Source of the DNA: Oasisia sp. SBJ-2009
Lineage: Eukaryota > Annelida > Polychaeta > Sabellida > Siboglinidae
Assembly: GCA_964017155.1 (NCBI GenBank)
Contig: OZ024861.1
Location: forward strand, 25,872,713 to 25,936,712
Length of the DNA: 64,000 nucleotides
Direction: 5' to 3'
Part shown: piece by piece, positions 13,036 to 23,527 of the stretch
Layout: each line of letters starts with the position of its first letter
How positions within the stretch are numbered: the stretch's first letter is position 1
Made by a program: the position numbers and the translations under genes
Notes under the pieces: generated by a model
The model's database searches: none
Seen by the model: the letters and a program-made list of their open reading frames with translations, nothing else
Told to the model about the DNA's origin: nothing

Positions 13036-13873
13036 AGTATATTTTATATTCATGTACATAAACTAATCCTAAACTTAGCATAAGTTATAACCCTAAATCT
13101 TTCCCTACACTGCTAAACGTCGACGCCTCGACACAATAATGATGTTACGGTAATCACAGAACTGCGGGGAGCCCACACTGATCAATTGTGTTTGTTTCAG
13201 TAATGAAAGTGATGTTGTATCATAACCTAGTGTATATTTATGTAGATACGATATGTCAGGAGACGTTTGTCGGCTGCATGTTGTCGTTTTAATAATTATC
13301 TCAGAAAGTACAAGATCGCGCTAATGGCTATTAATATATCAACACAAGGACGCAAAATAAATGTTACCCGGTTAATAGAATAAGGTCAAGTTTCACATAC
13401 ATTGTGACTAGAACAATTTATCTAGTCAATTGTCCACTGGATAGTTGGAACTCTCTACGTGAAATTAACAAATGTAACAAGTAGCAATGTTACACATTGT
13501 GAAATGACTAGTAGAATGTCAGCTAATCATCGTCCACGTTAATACGAATATTTCATTACTGTTACATCAAAGTAATTGCATATATGTCATGTTCCTTGTC
13601 TGTATGTTTGGCAGTTGTATAGTGAGGAATATGGTGGCCGGCATTAGGTGGATATTGTGTAGGGGTCATGGGTTCGTCTCTTTAGTATTATGTTTTGGTC
13701 TCTTACGTTACTAGTTTGACGGATTTTATACATGTTTTTGTTGAACAGTCAGCTACATTGGTCAGTATATTTGGTTTTCTTCTTGTCGTTACTCATTTGA
13801 AACTAGTTGGCTTCGAATTATTATATATTATATAATAATATATAATATTATAATATATAACATGACGTAATAT
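13036..13873. other. Unannotated stretch
   Basis: AT-rich sequence with no open frame of note, no splice-bounded exon and no transposon end that I can recognise. Confidence 0.5.
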
Positions 13874-13875
13874 TA

Positions 13876-13962
<87 letters not shown>
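13874..13962. repeat. (AT)n microsatellite
   Basis: Nearly pure alternating AT, about 90 bp, directly before the LINE fragment that follows. Confidence 0.95.
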
Positions 13963-13965
<3 letters not shown>

Positions 13966-13966
<1 letters not shown>

Positions 13967-15110
13967 GTTTGCTTGGATGATAGATGACCTCCTCCTCCAA
14001 TGCAAAATACTGGCTGCGCTACTGCTATGGAATAACCTCACAGTGAGTGAACAATTGTGGATTAAGGGTAGCGAACAAAACAAACCGCACCTTATAACGG
14101 AAATGAAGGAAGTCCAGAAACTGCTTGATATACAGGTGCAAGCTGCCAAACGCAAATTCTGGCGTCAGCAACCAGAGTACATACACACTGCCGTCGTACG
14201 ACCCAGATTCCTTCTGTAAACACATTGACAATTCGGAATAAAACAGTAATGCAACCATGGAAGTGGTACTGGTCCACGTCCACAGATCAAGGTGTGATAT
14301 TACGTAAGTGGAGACACTTTTCTGAACCCTATCAATTACGAATCAACAGTTAACTATCAACTGCTGGTAGAAACACACACAAGGTGTTCATTGTAGTTCA
14401 CAATGAACATCTTGATAGAAAGTGGACATACACCTGGCTTTAAACAAGGCCAAGAAACATAAAGCGTTGGGTGATGGCAGCATTACAATCGAAACGCTGC
14501 GCAATGATAAGGCCATCGACTTCCACTACGAACTATTTAATCGTGTTTTTGATAACAGCATGTTTTCTGAAGCAAGGCGTCTGGACATATCGTAACCCCG
14601 ATACCCAAGCGTGTGCGTCTGATCCACGAGGACTATTGAACAATGGGGGATTACGCTTAGTTCGCATGTGTATAAAATATACTGCGCTTTTTTAAACGAT
14701 CGTCTTATATCAACCTATTGTGTGATGAGCAAAATGGGTTTAGAACAGGTCGCAGTTGTCCCGACCACCTATCAACCATTACAATGATAACCAACACTAA
14801 AAACAAATGCCGACAACAGACGTTTGCCTGTTTCGTTGATTTTAGTCAAGCTTACCTCCGTAGCAATATATATTTCATTTAGAAACAACTGTCGAAGTTT
14901 GACATACAATGGGAAATGTTAATTTTAGGCCCTGAAATCCTTGTCTATTACAAATACTGTGTTAGAACAACTTAAAGTCTGACTGGTTATATGTTGAATG
15001 CGGTCTTAAAACTGATATGTGTTCGATCTCTATCATGTTCAATGTTTATAAACGATTTATCATCTGAATTGAAGTGCACGTGTACATACGTACCGGTTGC
15101 ATGAAAGACT
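13966..15110 (+). pseudogene. LINE reverse transcriptase fragment, degenerate
   Basis: Plus-strand remnant of a non-LTR retrotransposon. Readable parts are a pre-RT stretch (about 14040-14220: KKL-like helix with KRKFWRQQ), the segment KALGDGSITIETLRNDKA near 14460-14520, then DEQNGFRTGRSCPDHLST at about 14727-14780 and TFACFVDFSQAY at about 14820-14856, which are fingers and motif A of a LINE RT. Many stops and frameshifts interrupt it. The matching C-terminal part seems to lie at 16490-17060, so the element was probably split by the fragments between. No intact protein. Confidence 0.7.
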
Positions 15111-15380
15111 CATAACTTAGGCAGTCAAATTACGCCCAACTCCCTTGGTGTCATCTATCTGGGTCCGCTGCTTAGGAGGGTAGCACAACAGACAACAGGC
15201 TGCGCCCAACTAGGTGATTAATGCAAGAGTAACAGATAAGCGGATTTGTGCGTTTTCAGAGCAATTCTTCCCAGGATTCATTTCAGCTCATATGTCCATC
15301 ATGGAAATTCACCAACTACAGAAGCAATTAACACAGTAGTAATCTGCCATAGCTAGGGGACAGCATGGCTTATACCACAG

Positions 15381-15412
<32 letters not shown>

Positions 15413-15479
15413 GTTTAATGGTGGGATTTAGAGTTTTTAGAGTAATGTCATGCATAATATAAAATACAATAAAGACAGT
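15111..15479. other. Unannotated stretch with short (TA)n
   Basis: Probably further decayed LINE sequence, with a (TA)n run at 15396-15412. Nothing codable is seen. Confidence 0.4.
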
Positions 15480-15855
15480 ACTACAGACTTTCATCAACAA
15501 AGGCCTACACAGAATCTTACATGTGACGTGGTCAGACAAAGTATCCAATATTACACTCTGGAAATGGACCAAACAACTATCCATAGCAAATGAAATAAAG
15601 AAGAGAAAATGGAGGTGGATAGGACACACACTCGGGAAATCTAAAGAAACCATCACCAGTCAAGCCACCACACGGAGCCCCCTGGGAAGAGGCGAACAGG
15701 TAGGCCACGAAACACCTGGCAGAGACACCGAAAGGGAAACAAGAGATGGCTTACACCAGGAGAGAGATGGAGAGGATGGCCATGGACGGAAAACAGTGGC
15801 GGTCTTTGGTCGATGACCTATGCGCCCAGCGAGCAAGCAGGTATAAGTAAGTAAA
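15480..15855 (+). pseudogene. LINE 3' end fragment (RT C-terminal domain)
   Basis: The frame at 15523-15816 reads KRKWRWIGHTLGK near its start and TERETRDGL later, a layout typical of the C-terminal tail of some LINE polymerases. A frameshift separates the two conserved halves. The fragment ends shortly after 15830 with GTAAGTAAAT-like sequence. It appears inserted within the older LINE around it. Confidence 0.6.
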
Positions 15856-15959
15856 TATTATTCTGAATAATATATATATATATGTATTCATGAGTTTTAT
15901 TGACATGGAAATTACTTTAGACATCTTTCTATGTCGTAAAAATCAAGCTGGAGAATTTA

Positions 15960-16440
15960 TATATTAGACGCATTGGTACTGATGTAAACGTATTTTTAAT
16001 ATAGACATGCTTTCTCTCTCAGAATGATCAGCATCATCAGTGTATCGGTTGTCCATGTAGGTGAACTGGAGTGGATCCATATTGGAGTTGGTGACAGACT
16101 TCATACGCATAAGGACTGTCAGACGCTCCAACACCTTCACCACCACTGACGTCAGAGTCACTGGGCGGTAGTCGTTCAGCGCTTTTACCTTAGTCTTCTT
16201 CGGTACAGGAGTTACAGTCGTTGCCTTAAAACACAAAGGAACAGTGTGCTGATGGAGAGGCGCTAAATAGGTCCATGAATACAGGTGTTAATTAACCAGC
16301 GCAGTGTTTCAATGTGGAGGTGGACACGTTGTCAGGACCAGCTGCCTTCCTGCTGCTCTACTGCTTAGATAGCTTTCTCACCTCGTGCTCTTGCACATTG
16401 CAGGGAGGAGAGAGTGACACAGCAGAGTCAGGCAGGCTGA
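15960..16440 (-). pseudogene. L2/CR1-like LINE reverse transcriptase fragment
   Basis: Minus-strand remnant. The frame at 16236-15964 reads VTPVPKKTKVKALNDYRPVT then SVVVKVLERL, the conserved N-terminal RT block of L2/CR1-type LINEs. Upstream (16440-16240 in antisense) the frame is broken but fragments such as AAG and a degenerate STSTLKHCAG-like stretch continue the match. Truncated at both ends, not functional. Confidence 0.7.
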
Positions 16441-16489
16441 CCGATATAGGCGTCGATTGGGTACAAACAAATATTCTGTCATAACTTTC

Positions 16490-17060
16490 TTACATAACAG
16501 GGCATGTCGTTTCCTCCTAGGTGTGGGTAAATATACCCCATCAGCAGCAGTAGGTGGTGAAATGGGATGGAAAATACCGCTTCACTAACAATGGCTATTG
16601 ATCAGTTACAAAGCTTTGGTATCGTTTAATTAATATGAATACATCTAGAGTGACAAAACAAGTATTTCTATGGATGTTGCAAATGGCCGCAAGTGGAATT
16701 AGAAATTGGTGGTATGATGTATACCGTTGTTTTAATAATCTAAATATGCATGATGTTATTAATGCAAGAGGTCATGTTATTGTATGGAACGTAAAACAAA
16801 ACATCAATGTTTATCTGTCAGAAGAAAATTGCTATTATCAATACAGAAGGTACTCGAATCAAACTACGAACTAACAAACAGTTCAAAACCAATTGTCTAA
16901 CTGAGCACTATGTCAAACAAATTATGAAAAGAAGTAATTCATCAGCACTTGCAAAATTTCGATGTGGTGTCGTATCAATGAAAACTGAAACTGGGCGTTT
17001 TGAACGCCTCGTCTATAACATTATAACTGTCAACAGCTACATGTATGAACCACTCATGTA
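16490..17060 (+). pseudogene. LINE C-terminal fragment, degenerate
   Basis: Two overlapping frames (16635-16874 and 16807-17097) together give NTSRVTKQVFLW, then NNLNMHDV, then EHYVKQIMKRSNSSALAKFR and GVVSMKTETGRFERL. This is the post-RT region of the same LINE type as 13966-15110. Internal frameshifts are present and the zinc-binding end is missing. I infer that the two pieces were one element. Confidence 0.55.
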
Positions 17061-17272
17061 TGGTTCGGTAATAAACACTGATTCCATGGTACTATAAGTA
17101 GACCAACTGGTATGATTATACTACCATGATCCAATACTGCTGGTCCAATATAAGAGTGCAAGTTAGTCCAATTTTAAATACTAGTTACTTTAACTGGATC
17201 TATTTCAATTTATCCTAAATAACTCTGAAATTATTGCAGTTCCATGTATAATTGCGCAGCACGTTAAAGAGC

Positions 17273-17275
<3 letters not shown>

Positions 17276-17325
<50 letters not shown>
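17276..17325. repeat. (TA)n microsatellite
   Basis: About 50 bp of alternating AT. Confidence 0.95.
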
Positions 17326-17327
<2 letters not shown>

Positions 17328-17439
17328 ATTATAACAGAAATTATTTGTTATCCTTATCAGGATGGACATTATTTGACATAATTTTTAGGTGGTCCAATTT
17401 CCTAGCAGCTATATAGGCCTAGACTATAATAATTTTATA

Positions 17440-19195
17440 TACTTTATTTATGAGTTTGCTTGGATGTCGGAAGGCTTCATCCAGTATAGAATCCTGGCTA
17501 TACACAGTTTTTGAAATGAAATATTACCTTAGGATACCTTAGAACGGTTCTGGTCGTAGGACTCTGTGTTCCTCTGTGATCAGCTCTTCGGTTTCATAAT
17601 CTATTAATATAAGTCTTGTGTTCCGGTTCTATTGTTAGTTATTCTTAATGGTGCTTCAAAGTCATACACACTGGGTATACCAGAATTTTTCTAGTCGTGT
17701 TTTGAATGATTCTAGGATTTAGCTGTATCAGGGAGACTACTCCATGGTTCGGTAATAAAAAAAAATCTTAGGTTTAATTTGGCTCTTTGTGACTAATTTT
17801 AAAGAATATCCCCTGTTTTCTGTTCTTTGTGATATTTCTTTGTTTCACAAACTATTTGGTACAGATTCGTGGTCATAAATGTTGTGTATTATTGTATAGA
17901 CTTCAATCATGTCTACTCTTAATCTTCGATATGCTAATGTAGGTAGTTTAAGTAACTTAAGTCTTTCTATATATGATAGGTCTCTCATACCTGATAATTC
18001 TTTAATGGCTATTCTCTTAATGTTTTCTAATGCAATTTTGTGTTTTATCGTATATGGGTGTCATACTGCCATGGAGCAGTTTAGGTGTGATCTAACCATT
18101 GTTTTGTAGAGTGGCAAAAAAGTATATTTATCTAGAAATTGGAAGGTTCTTCTAATTATTTTGGTCATTTTAGTTGCCTTATTTACCACATGGCTTATAT
18201 GTTCGTCAACTATAAGTTTGGTTCAAAAGGAACCCCTAGGTCTTTTGTTTATCATACGTGTCTATTGTTTTTCTAACATTGTTCGTTGTCGTATAATATC
18301 CATTTTCACCTACGTTATTTTTTCCAATTTCCATATGTTTACCTTTGTTTGGGTGATGTTTAAGCATCCAATTTTCACTCAATTTATCTACGACCGTTAT
18401 ATCCTGTTTTAGTATACGTACCTTGGTCATCCCTATTCATTATGGATCTAAACATGTTGATGTCATCAGCAAATAGGAATGTGTTGGATTGAGTTAGGGC
18501 TGGTAAATCATTTATGTATAAAAGAGGATTAGGACTGATCTCTGTGGTATTCCAGATGTTACGTCGTGCCAAGTTGATTCTTTACAATTTACTGCCACCT
18601 TTTGTCTTCTGTTTGAGATGAATGCCTCTATCCAATTTACTATTCCTTTGCTAATATTTAAACTTTTTAATGTTCTTATTAGTCTTTTATGTGGTACAAT
18701 GTCAAAGGCTTGAAGTTCATGTATATAACATTTGTGTGGTGTCCCCTGTCTACATAGGTCCAGGAATCTAGTATTGTTATTAGTTGTAAAACTGAAGATC
18801 TGCCAGAAATAAAACCATACGGTTTTGGACTGAAATGGCCAATTTCTTTCATATAACTGGTAATGTGATTTCTGATTACTTTTTCCATGCATTTACAGAC
18901 TATGCTTGTTAGACTTATTGGACGGTAAATGACAGGCTAATGTTTTATTTATATTTTAGTAGATTGCTGATAGTTGTGCATCCTTCCAATCATCAGGAAT
19001 ACAACATGTTTTACTGATGAGTGATGTTTCAAATATTTTACACAATCACAGAGGGTGACAAATTACATCTGACAGCTCCATTAGTAGCCTAGACCCTAGT
19101 GCATATTGCGTCAGGACCAGGTGGTTTACTAATGTTAAGTTCTTTTAAAATTGATGATACTGTGTTTTCAGTTATATTTAATTTATTCATTCATG
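17440..19195 (-). pseudogene. CR1/Jockey-group LINE, decayed RT region
   Basis: A long minus-strand LINE remnant. Reading 5' to 3' on that strand: SPKPYGFISGRSSVLQ (about 18830-18780), PHKRLIRTLKSLNISKGIV (about 18690-18640) followed by an ISNRRQKVAVN segment, SGIPQRSVL (about 18560-18535), and LFADDINMF (about 18480-18455), in which the catalytic FADD motif is kept. Downstream segments to about 17580 match the thumb and C-terminal tail in several frames. At least four frame changes and stops. The element is dead, 5'-truncated and its 3' end is near 17450. Confidence 0.75.
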
Positions 19196-19634
19196 TTTTG
19201 TTGTTTACTGTGTAAACCCTGGCTGTTCTGTATTGCATATGAAATAATAATTTTGTAATTTTTGAAACGCTCGCCCACATGAATGCCACCACACCGTCTT
19301 TCGTGGCCATATTAGTGCACTAAGACGCAACAATTGTAAAACATAAATATACATGGGAATGGTTGAGAAGAACGCAATGAAGTATGAAATGTAATATTTG
19401 CCAAACATGGTCATGGCACACTCCACTAATGGCACTATAGTCTATACTGTACATGGCGCACAGCATTGCTCGATCGGTCGTGTATTTCTAAAATGTTCCA
19501 CATATTGAAAATAGAAGTTTGGGATCTATTTAACTTAAATGCGTGCTGCTGACCTTCATATACTATATTCGACGACATAATTTCTGATAAGGTTTTGGCA
19601 CTCTGTGCGATCTTGTAAACTGTAAATTGTCAAC
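19196..19634. other. Unannotated stretch
   Basis: No gene, transposon end or repeat recognised. Confidence 0.45.
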
Positions 19635-19905
19635 AGCGACGCTCCCGCTGAAAGTTTATACCGTCCGTGTGTGCGGAAATAGTTTCCTCAATAATATGGC
19701 GGCGTCTTGTATCAGACTTTTTTTTATTCTTCGACATCGAGAAAAAGACGTATGCTGCTGACAAATGGACGGTTGGACGTATGTTTGGGCACATTTCGAC
19801 AAATAATGAATGCGTTTTTGCCAAACTGTACTAATTGTGTAACATGGCTACCCCTCCACGTCCAAATGCCCTTTTATGGCTATTCCGATATACAAATATA
19901 TTAAA
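19635..19905. repeat. Diverged dispersed repeat, copy B
   Basis: Shares an ordered set of short blocks with 12195-12400 (GCTGACAAATG, GACGTAT, GTTTTTGCCA, then CCTTTTATGGC). Contains AATATGGCGGCGTC near 19695. Class unknown. Confidence 0.45.
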
Positions 19906-20024
19906 TGTTAGGGTTAGTTTTAGGATTAGGTTTTAAATAGGTTGAGGACCGGTCTGGTTCTGAATTCTTACGTAGTCGCCAACGACCAAGGCTGGTAGAC
20001 GTTTCGCGTGCTCAGACCAGTATT

Positions 20025-20763
20025 CAGACATGCCACATGATACGGATTACCCGTATCCGATACGGATTTTGGCGGGTTTTTTAAATGATACGGCCTTACT
20101 CCGTTTTGATACGGATTGTAAATAAATTTATGGAGAAATTATGTTTAACCATATTATGCCTTGTATGCGTCACAAAACTATACTGCATAATGGAATAATT
20201 GTTTACTGTTAGTGACTAAATAAAGCGATTCGAAACGAACGAACTAAACCACCGATTAGTTTATTGTAGCACGCAATTAGATTGCGCGTTGATAAATTTT
20301 AGTTCTGAAAACTGCGGCAGGTGGCTCAACGGGTGGGAACGGGGCGCGTGGTAAGCGAGCCTAGGCGCGTGGCAGACGCGTGACGGTTATGAAAAGCAGT
20401 ACAGGAAATGGAGCTCGACGCCGAGTTCTATGAAATCGCCTGCATTTCTGATTTCAAAATGTTGACGCTTGCCAGTGAAACTTCGATATACGCGCGAACT
20501 GCTGAAATAAATTGTCATTATTTGATGACACTGTCTGTTTTACGGTACGCTGTTTAAACGTGCTGAAGTGAAGTAAGACTTCGGTAATCTTCCAGTTAAC
20601 TGGCCCCAATAAGCGAAAAAAACGTGGAACAACCGTTTTGAAAAGGCCTTAATAATTCAGGCCAGTTAACTGGAAGATCTGATTAATTATACGGATTGAT
20701 ACGGATCCTTACAAAATCTTAGGTAAAAAATACGGATTGCCATCCCAAAAGTGTGGCAAGTCT
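20025..20763. mobile_element. Non-autonomous hAT-like element inside gypsy
   Basis: Terminal inverted repeats read AGAC(A/T)TGCCACA at both ends, followed by repeated ATACGGAT motifs near each end. Flanked by an 8-bp direct repeat CAGTATTC / GAGTATTC (20018-20025 and 20764-20771, one mismatch), as expected for hAT elements; the first and last bases are therefore uncertain by one. The insertion splits the gypsy integrase frame, whose two halves resume exactly at the flanks. The interior has no transposase. It contains a second inverted repeat: TCTTCCAGTTAACTGGCC near 20589 and its reverse complement near 20667. Confidence 0.75.
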
Positions 20764-21434
20764 GAGTATTCGGCAGCACGCATGTGCGGCATTGTGCAAT
20801 ATGGGGATGACCGAAGTATTTCACTGGTCTTCCAACATTTAATACGCATGCAGCCGCAGGTAATTTGGTGTCCGGGTCGGGGGTGTTGCGGTACTGCAGG
20901 ATTGCACGCTGAAAGGCATCCGTGTCCAGGCCGCCCTTGTTGCCCGTGTTGTCTGTGGTGAGACGCGTGATGGTCTTCACACCGATCTCTGCCCTACAGT
21001 TTCTATGGGGGAAGGCAACTGATGAGAGTCGGTGGTCTACACCCCATGCAGACAGGAAGAGGCGGGTGGCCGTTGCAATGTATTCCGGTCGGTCTTAGGT
21101 TGAGATTTCATCGCTATCGGGGATGCCGTAAGTCGCAAACGAGCGTCTTAGGCTATTAATCCGCTCCACCCGTGGTTCTCTCCACAATTAGCCAGTTGGA
21201 GTATCGGTCGGCAATAATGAGGCAGGTCGGGGCGCTTGGCTGAGAAGGTGCCATGCGGTTACAGTGCTCACAGTTGGCTCGGGTAGCATTGATCGCTGAG
21301 GTTATTCCAGGCCAGAAGATGGACGACTCGGTATGTGCCATCATGGATGTTGTCCCCTGATGGGCGGAGTGGAGTGCCGAGAGTATGTCTTGCTGTAGGC
21401 TCAGCGGAATGACAACTCTGTCCTTGTAGATCAT

Positions 21435-21795
21435 TCTTCTTCTTCTTCTTCTATTGATCAGCCAACAGCAATGTTGTGATTATTATATTGATATGTGGAG
21501 GTTGCAGTAGACACTTCTGAAATGTAGTGAAAGGGTGTGTGGCATAGTAGAGGGGGGTAGTAGACATAAGAAACAAAGGGGAGGGGAAGGGGAGGGGGTA
21601 GTCTTTAGTGGTTACAGGTGGGCAGCAAGCCAGGACTTGAAACAGTCCAGGGACTTGGCTGCCCCTATTTCCTGGGGCAGGCTGTTCCATTCAGGTATGG
21701 TCCGGGAGAAGAATGACATATGTCTGTAATGTGTCCTGCAATAGGGGATGTTGTAGTTGTGTGTGTTGTTCTTTCTGTGCCTCGATCTGTTTTCT
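21435..21795 (-). mobile_element. 5'-truncated CR1-like LINE tail inserted in gypsy
   Basis: The minus strand carries the 3' end of a LINE coding frame (a WNSLPQEIGAA-like stretch followed by KSLDCFKSWLAA in shifted frames near 21690-21610), a purine/pyrimidine-biased 3' UTR and a tail of GAA repeats at 21435-21448. It lies between two pieces of gypsy integrase that are contiguous in intact elements. No clean target duplication was found. Confidence 0.55.
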
Positions 21796-22102
21796 GTGAT
21801 TACTCCATCCGATGTGTGGAGATGCCAAGGTACCGATGAAAGTGGCGCAAGGCACGAGGTAGCTCGTTGCGAAATTGTGGTACGCCATTCTCTATAAGAG
21901 ATAAGAGAAGGTGCATGTCTTCATCACTAGCTGTGGCCTCTCTCACACGATCCCAAGTTACGGAGTGGCGCGATTCGAGCGAGTATGTCCATATCTCGGT
22001 AGTGTTGTTGTCCTGGTCCGCCGCTTCCTGAGTGTGGATTCCTGCTAAGAACATGCGTTGAATGGCCACGGCGTTCTGAATGTGTGCGATGTCGTCGGGC
22101 AG

Positions 22103-23527
22103 GCAGAGTATTTCAGAGGTGTGCCCCAAGGCTCTATTCTTGGGCCTCTACTTTTCAATGTTTTTATTAATGATATTTTTCACTTTTTGGATAAATCCTC
22201 TCTCTACAATTATGCTGATGATAACACCTTGTCTTATGCTCATTCAAATTCTGACACTCTCATTCACACCTTGCAACAAGACTACTTCTACATTACAATG
22301 GTTCAATATCAACCAGATGAAGGCTAACCCATCCAAATTCCAAGCAATTAGCTTCGGCACGAGGGGAACAAGGGACATAAAAAAAAATACTTTTGAAAAA
22401 CACTACCATTCACTGTGAAAACTCTGTTGTCCTTCTCGGCATTGAGATTGATCATTGGTTAACTTTTAACACACATATCGCGAACATCTGCAAAAAGGCA
22501 GCTAGACAGTTAGCGGTCTTTAAATGTCTCGGTCATCTCCTTACTCGACAGGGGAAACTTGCAATTTTCAAATCATTCATAACATCAAACTTTAACTACT
22601 GTCCTTTGATATGGCACTTTTGTAGCCAATCTAGCACCAAAAAACTTGAAAACATTCAGGAGAGAGCACTTCGCTTTATTTACAATGATTATTCATCCGC
22701 GCACCATGATCTTTTAAAGACCGCTAACTCCGAACACCTCCACGTTAAACGGATAAAAGAAATGGCATGCGAAGTATTCAAAATTGTAAATAATATTGCT
22801 CCAAGTTTTATTCAAAATCTCATCATTCTAAAATGTTCCCAGTATTCCATGCGAAAGGAAAACACTGCAGTTGTCCCTAAGGCAAACACATCTAAATATG
22901 GAATTAAATCATTTGTCCATGATGGGGCCCTGGATCTGGAACAACCTGCCAAATGATATGCGAAAAACAGTTAACTACGGCGAGTTTCGCAGACGGATCC
23001 GGAACTGTGATGGCCCATCATGCAATTGCTCTATATGCAGGTAAACAGCTAACATCTAACATGTTTGTCGCTATGCCAATATTATGAATATAGCTTTCAT
23101 TGTATATATGCAATATGGATATGTGTAAACTATTTTTAATCCTTAATTTATTCTTTAGATCTATTTATTTTAATGTTTTAAAGTATTTATTATTTTAATA
23201 AGTTTAGTCAATATACATCTCTAATTTTAATTTATATTTATGCTAATGTCTTAAATTATATATTATTTCAATCTATTTTAACCAATATACTTTGCATGTT
23301 TTATGTATCCATAAAAAAAACTATATATATATATATTATACATGCATGTATTATTATATTGTTGTACTCATTACCCTATTTTATATGTATTATTGCTGTC
23401 ATTTTAAAGACTCTGTATGCTTATGGTTTTATGTCTCGTTGTTTTACACTCGTTTGTCGGAAAATAGCTCAGATGAGCTAATGTTACCAAATTATCATGT
23501 AAGCGACTTTAAATAAAGCTTCTTGTA
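22103..23527 (+). pseudogene. 5'-truncated LINE (RT motif B onward)
   Basis: Starts abruptly at [20 protein letters not shown] (about 22115-22175), the conserved RT segment with SILGPLLF, then YADDNTLSY with the catalytic YADD (about 22210-22237), then thumb and C-terminal regions in three frames (for example the 187-codon frame 22393-22956 with LTFNTHIANICKKA and ENIQERALRFIY), ending near 23040 with a CNCSICR-like tail and stop. The AT-rich 3' UTR runs to AATAAA near 23513. At least two frameshifts; not active. Its 5' end abuts gypsy sequence. Confidence 0.8.

Larger units (their letters stand above)
19925..22105 (-). mobile_element. Ty3/gypsy retrotransposon integrase region, nested and broken
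   Basis: Minus-strand gypsy pol remnant. From its upstream end: [11 protein letters not shown] (about 22095-22060) through RALRHFHRYLG (about 21860-21825); then IYKDRVVIPLSLQQDIL (about 21430-21380); then the integrase zinc-binding HHCC domain with ALHSAHQG and CEHCNRM; then IADRYSNW, where the first catalytic aspartate region appears deleted; then [30 protein letters not shown]; and finally EYWSEHAKRLPALVVGDYV (about 20023-19967), the integrase C-terminal domain. The coding order is interrupted by a LINE tail (21435-21795) and a hAT element (20025-20763), and the upstream part is replaced by another LINE at 22103. No LTRs were identified. Confidence 0.8.
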
